Shown piece by piece: positions 1 through 5,908 of a stretch of DNA of 7,280 nucleotides. A program made the position numbers and the translations under genes. The stretch lies in the NCBI GenBank assembly GCA_022572905.1, contig JACZUZ010000092.1, positions 1 through 7,280 on the forward strand, written 5' to 3'. The notes beneath the pieces are model-generated. The model ran no database searches. It was not told the DNA's origin and was given only the letters and a program-made list of their open reading frames with translations. Source of the DNA: Candidatus Zixiibacteriota bacterium. GTDB lineage: Bacteria; Zixibacteria; MSB-5A5; GN15; JACZUZ01. The first letter of the stretch is position 1, and each line of letters begins with the position of its first letter.

Positions 1-147
1 TAGAAGTGATGAAAAGTTCCTTGTTCCGGATTACCCTTTAACGCCCCCCACGAATTGTGAAACATTCACACCCGATATGGCGAATTTTCAAATATACCCC
101 GCCGCTTTTCGCTGTCAACCTTGCAACGGGAATCAGTCGACGATTGA
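1..147. other. Non-coding region upstream of the barrel gene
   Basis: No convincing reading frame occupies this stretch, and the plus-strand frame used by the next gene is closed by a TGA at 145-147. The only clear structure is the palindrome at 56-70, listed separately. I could not find a -35/-10 pair with good spacing. An AT-rich patch near 83-97 could hold a -10 element but has no partner. The end of a gene lying to the left of the window is not recognisable here. Confidence 0.5.
56..70. promoter_or_regulatory. Operator-like palindrome TGTGAA-ACA-TTCACA
   Basis: A perfect 6-bp inverted repeat separated by 3 bp lies about 78 bp upstream of the first possible start of the barrel gene. It resembles CRP/FNR-family half sites (TGTGA/TCACA), but the gap between the two pentamers is 5 bp where the classical CRP site has 6, so I do not assign it to that family. 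It could be the operator of a dimeric regulator or a chance palindrome. No T-run follows it, so it is not a typical intrinsic terminator. Confidence 0.3.
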
Positions 148-927
148 TTGACTGAGGGGCAATCACTTGGGCCAGAGCGGGATATCAACTATGAGCTCCT
201 GCTTTTAAGGCAACTTTTTGACTGTTTTGGGGTTAGGCTAGGAGGAGGCGCAGGGATATTTTTGACGTTTATCCTGCAAGCGCTGCCCAAATTCATAAGG
301 TATCATGGTAATCAACTTATGATCGCAGAAATTTTGACAATGATAGCGCTGACCCCGGTGATTGAGATCGTACCCGAAAAGTTTGATACGCTTCATGAGG
401 AAGCGTTCATCCTCTACAGTGGAATCCAAAGTCCAACTCAGCTAATGGACATTGGATTCGAGCTGGGAGGAAAAGTGGAGCTATTATTGGCGCATCCGTA
501 TTCCATTAGATTTGGAATTGACTACAGCCGCGCCAATACGATTGAACCATTTGCGCCGGAGGGATATCGCGAATCATGGACACTCGGTCTGGACCTGGTA
601 AGCTATCGCGGTCGCGATGGAATGATGGGCTACCTGGGCGTTGGAGTTACCTATGGTGTTAACAGCTTCAAACTCAATCGGCGCGCTGCGGATTCGCTTT
701 TCCTCGCAGATGGTATCAACAGCGTCTCAATAAGCGACAAAGCGGGCTATCGTATTTTCATGGGACTCAAATTCGATCAGCGTTTTTTGGCGGAGGTGTC
801 ATATTATTACACCACCCCGGATTTCGTATACCAAAGCGACCTGGGTCCCAGCTCCTTTAGTCAGGGCCGTGATGACGGAGCGCTCTCGGTGGGGCGTATC
901 AGCCTCGGTTATATCATACCGTTTTAA
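148..927 (+). CDS. Predicted outer-membrane beta-barrel protein, 5' end uncertain
   Basis: I recognise the architecture but not a named family. From about residue 88 to the end (residue 259) the protein alternates short amphipathic, Tyr/Gly-rich strands with polar turns, for example around residues 120-128, 143-151, 160-170, 203-224 and 249-259. It ends in SLGYIIPF, which fits the C-terminal beta-signal (polar-x-Gly-x-x-hydrophobic-x-Phe) used by the BAM complex for outer-membrane insertion. About 170 residues of barrel would suit a small 8- to 10-strand porin-like protein. The first ~80 residues do not fit: the longest reading starts at TTG 148 right after a stop, has no ribosome binding site and shows no signal peptide (Lys/Arg start, hydrophobic core, cleavage site). 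Alternative in-frame starts are TTG 262 (AGGGA 5 bp upstream) and ATG 319. The gene may have a decayed or rearranged 5' end. It converges on tgt. Confidence 0.6.
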   Translation: MTEGQSLGPERDINYELLLLRQLFDCFGVRLGGGAGIFLTFILQALPKFIRYHGNQLMIAEILTMIALTPVIEIVPEKFDTLHEEAFILYSGIQSPTQLMDIGFELGGKVELLLAHPYSIRFGIDYSRANTIEPFAPEGYRESWTLGLDLVSYRGRDGMMGYLGVGVTYGVNSFKLNRRAADSLFLADGINSVSISDKAGYRIFMGLKFDQRFLAEVSYYYTTPDFVYQSDLGPSSFSQGRDDGALSVGRISLGYIIPF

Positions 928-944
928 TCTAGTTTTATTAAAAC
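921..944. terminator. AT-rich hairpin between convergent genes (possible bidirectional terminator)
   Basis: A perfect 8-bp inverted repeat GTTTTAAT / ATTAAAAC with an 8-bp loop spans the stop codon of the barrel gene and lies 24 bp past the end of tgt. An alternative shorter hairpin, GTTTT-ATT-AAAAC, occupies 932-944. The location between convergent genes is where a shared terminator is expected. However, the stem has a single G-C pair and no T-run follows on either strand, so the call is weak. Confidence 0.3.
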
Positions 945-967
945 CGCAAACTCGCAAATTTCTATTC

Positions 968-2101
968 TCAGGATCGACTCTGGTAACCTGAAAGAAATTC
1001 GGAACGGAATTTCTCAAATGAATCGGCGCTGATAGCTTCACGGATATTTCTCATAAGCTCCTGATAGAACCAGGTCGAATGATAAGTTGCCAGAACCATC
1101 GCAGTGATTTCGCTCTGGTTGTAAAGATGTCGCAAATACGCTCGGCTATAGCGCTGGCAAACCCGGCAAGCGCAATTTGAATCGAGAGGCCGTTCGTCAT
1201 TGGCGTAACTGGCGTTGCGAAATACAAGAGGCCCGGACGATGTGAAAACCTGCCCCGTGCGGGCGTTGCGCGTTGGCAATACGCAATCGAACATATCAAT
1301 TCCATACGACACGGCCATAAGTATATCCTCAGGATAACCCACTCCCATCAAATAGCGGGGTTTGTCAGCGGGCAAGAGCGGTGTGGAAAAAGAAACCATC
1401 TCTTCCATCTGCTCCTTTGATTCCCCCACAGCCAAACCGCCGAGGGCGTATCCCTCAAAATCGAGGCTGGTGATTTCTTCAGCCGATTGTTTGCGCATTT
1501 CTTTTTCGAGCCAGCCTTGCACAATTCCAAACAGAGTCTGATTTGTAGGAGCCTTGTCTTCGAGATTGTCGAAATGATTTTTTCCGCGCTTAGCCCAAAC
1601 GCTGGTGCGCTTTGTGGCTTCCACTGCGAATTCGCGGTCGCATTCGGCCGGTGGGCAGTGATCGAAAGACATTATTATATCCGCTCCTAAAGCGCGCTGG
1701 ATTTCAATAACATTCTCGGGCGTGAACTTATGCGATGAGCCGTCGTGGATAGACGCGAATGTTATTCCGTCGTCATGAAACTTCGCTTTGTCCGAAAGTG
1801 ACATAGCTTGAAACCCTCCGGAGTCGGTCAAAGTTGGTTTGTTCCAGCCATTGAATTTCCCCAGTCCGCCGAGGTTCTTGATCAGTTCTTGACCGGGGCG
1901 CAAATAGAGATGATATGTGTTACCGAGAATTATTTGCGCGCCGCAGGATTCGAGGTCTTCGCAGGTGAGAGCTTTGACAGCGCCGGATGTGCCCACCGGC
2001 ATAAAAGCGGGAGTTTCAAACTCTCCGTTTGAAGTGGAGACTACGCCGCGTCGTGCGTTCCCCGAAACTTGAGAAATTTTGAATGAGTATTTATCTGGCA
2101 A
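968..2101 (-). CDS. tgt: Queuine/preQ1 tRNA-ribosyltransferase (tRNA-guanine transglycosylase)
   Basis: The enzyme swaps guanine 34 for preQ1 in the anticodon of tRNA Asp, Asn, His and Tyr, the committed step of queuosine modification in bacteria. With the start chosen here it has 377 residues, the usual family size. Visible signatures are the ARRG and ETPAFMPVGT segments at the N-terminus, LTDSGGFQ (residues 91-98, Asp93 base-recognition/catalysis), IVQG and GGLAVGE (bacterial preQ1 pocket), FDCVLPTRNAR with the nucleophile Asp272, and a zinc site formed by C310-x-C312-x2-C315 plus His341. The same frame is open up to GTG 2191, but that would overlap dnaB by 53 bp and add 30 basic residues without family similarity. 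TTG 2101 starts just before the conserved N-terminus, with a weak AGAGA 7 bp upstream. It lies 37 bp downstream of dnaB and probably shares its transcript. Confidence 0.95.
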   Translation of the reverse strand: MPDKYSFKISQVSGNARRGVVSTSNGEFETPAFMPVGTSGAVKALTCEDLESCGAQIILGNTYHLYLRPGQELIKNLGGLGKFNGWNKPTLTDSGGFQAMSLSDKAKFHDDGITFASIHDGSSHKFTPENVIEIQRALGADIIMSFDHCPPAECDREFAVEATKRTSVWAKRGKNHFDNLEDKAPTNQTLFGIVQGWLEKEMRKQSAEEITSLDFEGYALGGLAVGESKEQMEEMVSFSTPLLPADKPRYLMGVGYPEDILMAVSYGIDMFDCVLPTRNARTGQVFTSSGPLVFRNASYANDERPLDSNCACRVCQRYSRAYLRHLYNQSEITAMVLATYHSTWFYQELMRNIREAISADSFEKFRSEFLSGYQSRS

Positions 2102-2138
2102 GAAAATGTCTCTAAAACGTGAGCAGCGCCCTATTCTT

Positions 2139-3605
2139 CTAAAACGGCGACATCTCTTCGCCTTCGTCACCCTCGCCGCCAAAGGGCTCACCGGCGGCGC
2201 GGAATCCGGGAGCCTGGTTCTCGAAGCGGATATATTCTTTCAGGAAAAGCATACGCGCGATTCCGGTCGGGCCGTTTCTTTGTTTGGCTACAATTATTTC
2301 AGCCTGGTTTTCCGATTCCATGTATTTGGGATCATGCGGATCGAGATGGCGAAGATAATATTCCTCGCGATATACAAATATGACCACATCGGCGTCCTGC
2401 TCTATAGCTCCGGATTCACGCAAGTCCGAGAGTTGCGGGCGCTTTTCTCCGCCGCGTTGCTCAACCTGGCGCGAAAGCTGACTGCAGGCGATAACCGGAA
2501 GATCCAGTTCTTTGGCCAGCTCTTTCATCGAGCGAGAAATCAATGACATTTCCTGCTGGCGATTCTCCGGGCGACCGTGTCCGTGCATCATTTGCAAATA
2601 GTCGACTACAATAAGACCAACATTATGTTGAGCTTTCAGGCGCCGCGCTTTGGCGCGCATTTCCAGCGCGGAAAGCGAACCCGAATCGTCAATGTATATC
2701 GGCGCTTCGCTTAATGGCCCTCCGGCGACGGCCAGTTTTTGCCATTCGGAGTCGCTAAGTTTCTGCGCGCGAAGTTTGTGTTGCGAAACCTTCGCTCTGC
2801 CACAAAGCATGCGCATTGCCAGTGATTCCTTTGACATTTCAATCGAGAAAAAACCGACCGCAACTTTTTCATTTATGGCGACATTCTCGGCGATATTCAA
2901 CGCCAGCGCTGATTTGCCCATTGACGGTCTGCCCGCGATTACGACAAACTCTCCTTTGTGCAGGCCCGCTGTCAAATTGTCCAGAGCTTCAAAGCCGGAC
3001 TTCATTCCAGCGAGGCCGCCTTCGGATTCCTGAAACTCTTCCATTTGTTTGAATGTGTGAGGCAAGAGTGTATCCAGACGGATGAAGCCTTTACGCATAC
3101 GCGATTCAGAGATAGCGAATACTTTTTGCTCGGCGTAATCGAGAAGCTCGTTAACGTCCATCTCTTCCGCCTGACAGATTTTCACAATCTCAGTTGAAAC
3201 ATCAATCATATTGCGCAGTGCGTCTTTCTTAGAAACGATCTCCGCGTAGTAACTGGCGTTAGCAGTTGTCGCCACAGCTTCTACCAGGTCGATCAGATAT
3301 GATCTGCCGCCGATGCCCTCCAGATCGCCCGCTGTGTCTAACTCTTCGCTGAGCGTGGTTATGTCCGCCGGTTGCGAGCGTTCAAACATGCGCAGAAGGG
3401 CCGAATAAATTCGCTGATGTTTAAGGGAGTAGAATTGTTCAGCCTCGGGCAAAATCTCAATTAGCTCCGCCATGACACGAGTGTCTTTTATCGCCGCGCC
3501 AATAGTACCCTGCTCGGCCTCCATAGAAAAGGGCGCTCCGCGTGCCAAACGGGGCTTGCTCAGTGACGGGCGATTGAGTGTGAGTCTGGATCGATCAGCG
3601 GACAT
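2139..3605 (-). CDS. dnaB: Replicative DNA helicase DnaB
   Basis: This is the hexameric ATP-driven 5'-3' helicase that unwinds DNA at the replication fork and recruits primase. It has 488 residues, slightly longer than the usual 440-470. The N-terminal DnaB domain spans about residues 25-130 (MEAEQGTIGAAI at 28-39), followed by a linker and the RecA-like domain from about 195. Motifs seen are Walker A GRPSMGKS (225-232), the catalytic-Glu segment FFSIEMS (Glu256), Walker B LIVVDYLQ (331-338), the DNA-binding region SQLSRQVEQR (375-384), DLRESGAIEQDAD (394-406) and the KQRNGPTG arginine-finger loop (441-448). There is no sign of an intein, which is a common insertion in dnaB. The tail is acidic and Gly-rich (GGEGDEGEE). 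ATG 3605 gives the normal short disordered leader. No Shine-Dalgarno motif is visible, only an A-rich tract. A candidate promoter lies just upstream. Confidence 0.97.
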   Translation of the reverse strand: MSADRSRLTLNRPSLSKPRLARGAPFSMEAEQGTIGAAIKDTRVMAELIEILPEAEQFYSLKHQRIYSALLRMFERSQPADITTLSEELDTAGDLEGIGGRSYLIDLVEAVATTANASYYAEIVSKKDALRNMIDVSTEIVKICQAEEMDVNELLDYAEQKVFAISESRMRKGFIRLDTLLPHTFKQMEEFQESEGGLAGMKSGFEALDNLTAGLHKGEFVVIAGRPSMGKSALALNIAENVAINEKVAVGFFSIEMSKESLAMRMLCGRAKVSQHKLRAQKLSDSEWQKLAVAGGPLSEAPIYIDDSGSLSALEMRAKARRLKAQHNVGLIVVDYLQMMHGHGRPENRQQEMSLISRSMKELAKELDLPVIACSQLSRQVEQRGGEKRPQLSDLRESGAIEQDADVVIFVYREEYYLRHLDPHDPKYMESENQAEIIVAKQRNGPTGIARMLFLKEYIRFENQAPGFRAAGEPFGGEGDEGEEMSPF

Positions 3606-3628
3606 GGTTTTTAACCATTTTCTTATTC

Positions 3629-3656
3629 TTTATCATTCGTGAATGTTTCTTGGCAA
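3629..3656 (-). promoter_or_regulatory. Candidate sigma-70-type promoter for dnaB-tgt
   Basis: On the minus strand, TTGCCA (3656-3651, 5 of 6 to the -35 consensus) is followed after 16 bp by GATAAA (3634-3629, 4 of 6 to the -10 consensus). Transcription would start around 3620, leaving a leader of roughly 15-20 bases before ATG 3605. The spacer holds the short palindrome CATTC-GT-GAATG (3634-3645), which could be a regulator site. This is a pattern match only; a lineage with a non-standard sigma factor would use other elements. Confidence 0.35.
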
Positions 3657-3692
3657 TGTTTTTCGGCGATTTCAATTCGGCGCTCGCTAATA

Positions 3693-3703
3693 GGCGACTC
3701 GCC
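3693..3703 (-). terminator. Short GC hairpin after the glycosylase gene (weak terminator candidate)
   Basis: GGCG-AGT-CGCC forms a 4-bp GC stem with a three-base loop, starting 4 bp after the stop codon of the glycosylase on the minus strand. No T-run follows, so it is at best a weak or factor-assisted terminator or a transcript-end stabiliser. With the candidate promoter downstream, it would make dnaB-tgt a separate transcription unit. Confidence 0.22.
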
Positions 3704-3706
3704 GGA

Positions 3707-4561
3707 CTAATTTAAGGTTTGTGCGGCGTTTTCTGTGAGTCTTTCGTATTCGGCGCGTATTATTTGAACGTCCTCCCAGCACCCTGCCTTGAAAGCCGGA
3801 TTACGCAGGAGAGCCGCGGGATGATATGTCACCCGCAAAGGCACGCCCTGGTATGAGTGCCATTGGCCGCGAAGTTTCCCTACCGGGGTTTTGGTGTCGA
3901 GAAGCCCCTGCGCGGCGATTCGGCCCAGAGCGCAAATGATCAAAGGTTTGACCAGCGCTATCTGTTCGCGCAAATACGGAAAACATTCTTCCATTTCGGC
4001 TGGAAGCGGATCGCGATTTGCCGGCGGGCGGCATTTTAGAATATTGGCGATAAAGACGTCCTCGCGCTTGAAATCTATGGCCGCCAGAATCTTATCGAGG
4101 AGCTTCCCCGCGCGTCCCACGAACGGCTCGCCCTGTTCGTCTTCATTCTTGCCGGGAGCCTCGCCAATAAACATCAGATCGGCATTGGGATTTCCCACAC
4201 CATAGACAAAATTTGTTCGTGTCGCGCCAAGTGGGCAATTCTGGCATTCGCAGATTTCTTTCCGGTGATCTTCCAAAGAATTGAATTCGGCGCTCCAGGT
4301 ATCGCCAATGCGAATGCCGGTAATGGTAGTTTCCTCCACAGTACCCACCACATCGGGAGGATCAACAATAGAGACCGCAGGGCTTTTTCGAATCGTTGCG
4401 GTCGATTTTGCGTCGGTGGAAAATTTCCTCAGCCCGCGAGCGTTGGCCAATTTTCTGATACGGTCTTTGTTGACTATAACCGGTACGCCTAAATCAAAAC
4501 CCGAAGACACGCCCTTGCGAATAAGTTCGCCAAGTCGGGAGTCGATTTTTTTGCGGGGCAT
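3707..4561 (-). CDS. Family 4 uracil-DNA glycosylase with [4Fe-4S] cluster and N-terminal extension
   Basis: It removes uracil from DNA arising by cytosine deamination or dUTP misincorporation, starting base-excision repair. The catalytic part (residues 106 to about 275 of 284) is a textbook family 4 (UDGa-type) sequence. Four cysteines for the iron-sulfur cluster are C106-x2-C109 (CQNC), C177 in LKCRPPANR and C193 in EMEEC. Motif A is GEAPGKNED (133-141) followed by GEPFVGRAGKLLD, and motif B is HPAALLR (247-253). Unlike the roughly 200-residue Thermus-type enzymes, it has about 105 extra N-terminal residues: first a basic helix-prone stretch (LGELIRKG, RIRKLANARGLRK), then a Ser/Thr/Pro/Val-rich linker. 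I chose ATG 4561. The frame reaches TTG 4651, but that would overlap coaBC by 35 bp and adds residues unlike the family. No Shine-Dalgarno motif is visible. It follows coaBC by 55 bp and precedes dnaB. Confidence 0.93.
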   Translation of the reverse strand: MPRKKIDSRLGELIRKGVSSGFDLGVPVIVNKDRIRKLANARGLRKFSTDAKSTATIRKSPAVSIVDPPDVVGTVEETTITGIRIGDTWSAEFNSLEDHRKEICECQNCPLGATRTNFVYGVGNPNADLMFIGEAPGKNEDEQGEPFVGRAGKLLDKILAAIDFKREDVFIANILKCRPPANRDPLPAEMEECFPYLREQIALVKPLIICALGRIAAQGLLDTKTPVGKLRGQWHSYQGVPLRVTYHPAALLRNPAFKAGCWEDVQIIRAEYERLTENAAQTLN

Positions 4562-4600
4562 TTTGTGATGAAATCTATAGTTGCAAACTGTAAAAGTGTT

Positions 4601-4614
4601 CGGGCTTGTTCCCG
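4601..4614 (-). other. Small hairpin just after coaBC stop codon
   Basis: On the minus strand CGGG-AACAAG-CCCG forms a 4-bp all-GC stem beginning 2 bp after the coaBC stop, followed by AACACTTTTAC. The four-T run is interrupted by distance and is short, so this is not a convincing terminator. It might reduce read-through into the glycosylase gene. Confidence 0.18.
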
Positions 4615-4616
4615 TG

Positions 4617-5900
4617 TCAGGTAGTTTGGGCTCCGAGCCCACAAAGCGCAATAGTCTTCTCCAATATTATTTGCGCCAGCCGTGTTTTTTCCATGCGCGA
4701 TAGCTCTGTTGTCTCGCCGCTCTTCTCAATTAAGACCGCGCGGTTCGTGGGCGAGTCCGGTCCTGCGCCTGATTCACCGGCCGGATTGGCGACAATCATA
4801 TCCAGTTTCTTGTCGCGGAGCTTTCGTCGGGCATTCTCGACTAGATTCTCGCTTTCCAGCGCAAAACCAACTACAAAAGCGCTGTGATCGACTTTCGACA
4901 CTTCTTTTAGAATATCCGGCGTTGGTTTGAGATTCAGGCTCTTGGGCGAGCTACCTTTTTTTATTTTCTGTTCACTGTATTCGAGCGTGGTGAAATCAGC
5001 GGGAGCGGCGGCCATTATTAGTATATTCGAAGTTGCAATATTTTCTATAACCTTCTCAAGCAACTCCTGGGTCGTTTCGATTCTTATTGTCTTCACGCCC
5101 GCTGGCTTTTCAAGCGCAGTTGGTCCGCTGATTAGAGTTACCTCCGCTCCCAGCGCCAGAGCTTGTTCCGCCAGGGCATAGCCCATTTTGCCCGAACTGC
5201 GATTTGAAATGAATCGCACTGAATCAATCGGTTCGCGACATGGTCCGGCCGTTACCAGAACTTTTTTACCCGCTAGGGGGCCGACAAGGGTAGTCGCCGC
5301 TGCTGAATCATTTCTATGTGTCTCTGGCGCTCTTAATATCTCAAGGACCTCTTCGAAAATTCTTTCCGGCTCGGCCATGCGTCCGACACCAAAAGTGTGG
5401 CAGGCCATTTCACCCGAATCGGGATCAATTATTCTGTAACCGACTTCGCGCAATGTTCCGAGATTTTTTTTCGTGATCGGATTCTCGTACATATTAGTGT
5501 TCATGGCCGGAGCGAGCGCCACCGGACCTGTATAAGCGCAAAGTGTTGTTGTCAGAGCGTCGTCTGAAATTCCCGACGCTATTTTTCCTATTATGTTCGC
5601 GGTCGCGGGAACAATCAAAAATAGATCAGCCCAGGTGGCGGTGGAAATATGACGTGTCTCGGCCTGTGAATCTTCCGGAAACATTTCGGTTTCAAGAGGA
5701 TTTTCAGAAAGAGTTTCGAGCGTCCAGCGTGTTGTGAATTTCAAGGCGCTTTCTGTGGCGATCACGCGCACATCCGCGCCCGCTCTGCGCAAAAGTCGAA
5801 TCAGGAGCGGAGTTTTGTAAGCCGCAATACCGCCGGTTATTCCGATAGCGATATGTTTCCCTGTAAGGAACTCCTTATGGTCTTCAGGATTTAACGTCAT
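4617..5900 (-). CDS. coaBC: Bifunctional phosphopantothenoylcysteine decarboxylase / phosphopantothenate-cysteine ligase
   Basis: This cytoplasmic enzyme makes 4'-phosphopantetheine precursors of coenzyme A. The CoaB half joins cysteine to 4'-phosphopantothenate and the FMN-dependent CoaC half decarboxylates the product. It has 427 residues, close to the family norm of about 400. CoaC (about 13-190) shows the flavoprotein start GITGGIAAYK, catalytic His84 in RHISTATWADL, PAMN (131-134) with Asn134, and the substrate-flap Cys167 in SGEMACHTFGVGRM. CoaB (about 205-420) shows the ITAGPTRE-type loop, here VTAGPCREPID (216-226), ISNRSSGKMG (231-240) with the conserved Asn233, AAAPADF (297-303), KIKK (312-315) and VVGFALESEN. 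One substitution stands out: Cys221 sits where E. coli and most relatives have Thr. The ATG 5900 start lies 8 bp after purH, pointing to co-transcription. The spacer has no recognisable Shine-Dalgarno motif. Confidence 0.96.
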   Translation of the reverse strand: MTLNPEDHKEFLTGKHIAIGITGGIAAYKTPLLIRLLRRAGADVRVIATESALKFTTRWTLETLSENPLETEMFPEDSQAETRHISTATWADLFLIVPATANIIGKIASGISDDALTTTLCAYTGPVALAPAMNTNMYENPITKKNLGTLREVGYRIIDPDSGEMACHTFGVGRMAEPERIFEEVLEILRAPETHRNDSAAATTLVGPLAGKKVLVTAGPCREPIDSVRFISNRSSGKMGYALAEQALALGAEVTLISGPTALEKPAGVKTIRIETTQELLEKVIENIATSNILIMAAAPADFTTLEYSEQKIKKGSSPKSLNLKPTPDILKEVSKVDHSAFVVGFALESENLVENARRKLRDKKLDMIVANPAGESGAGPDSPTNRAVLIEKSGETTELSRMEKTRLAQIILEKTIALCGLGAQTT

Positions 5901-5908
5901 AGAGTTTT

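Noticed and set aside
56..70. Classical CRP binding site
   Set aside because: The spacer between TGTGA and TCACA is 5 bp instead of 6, so it is recorded only as an unassigned palindrome.
334..362. Perfect -35 hexamer TTGACA at 334-339 as an internal promoter
   Set aside because: At 17-bp spacing the -10 position reads GGTGAT, only 3 of 6, and no good downstream in-frame start keeps the whole barrel.
2102..2191. Extended tgt start at GTG 2191 (407 residues)
   Set aside because: It overlaps dnaB by 53 bp and the added residues are low-complexity Arg-rich sequence from the dnaB antiphase frame. Family similarity begins just after TTG 2101.
2079..2546. 155-residue plus-strand ORF antisense to dnaB/tgt
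   Set aside because: It is a shadow frame of dnaB, whose minus-strand motifs are complete. The antisense product has no recognisable features.
2139..3605. Possible intein in dnaB
   Set aside because: All helicase motifs are contiguous with normal spacing and total length is only slightly above the family norm.
4562..4651. Extended glycosylase start at TTG 4651
   Set aside because: It overlaps the end of coaBC, uses a rarer start codon and adds residues without family similarity. ATG 4561 is the better choice.
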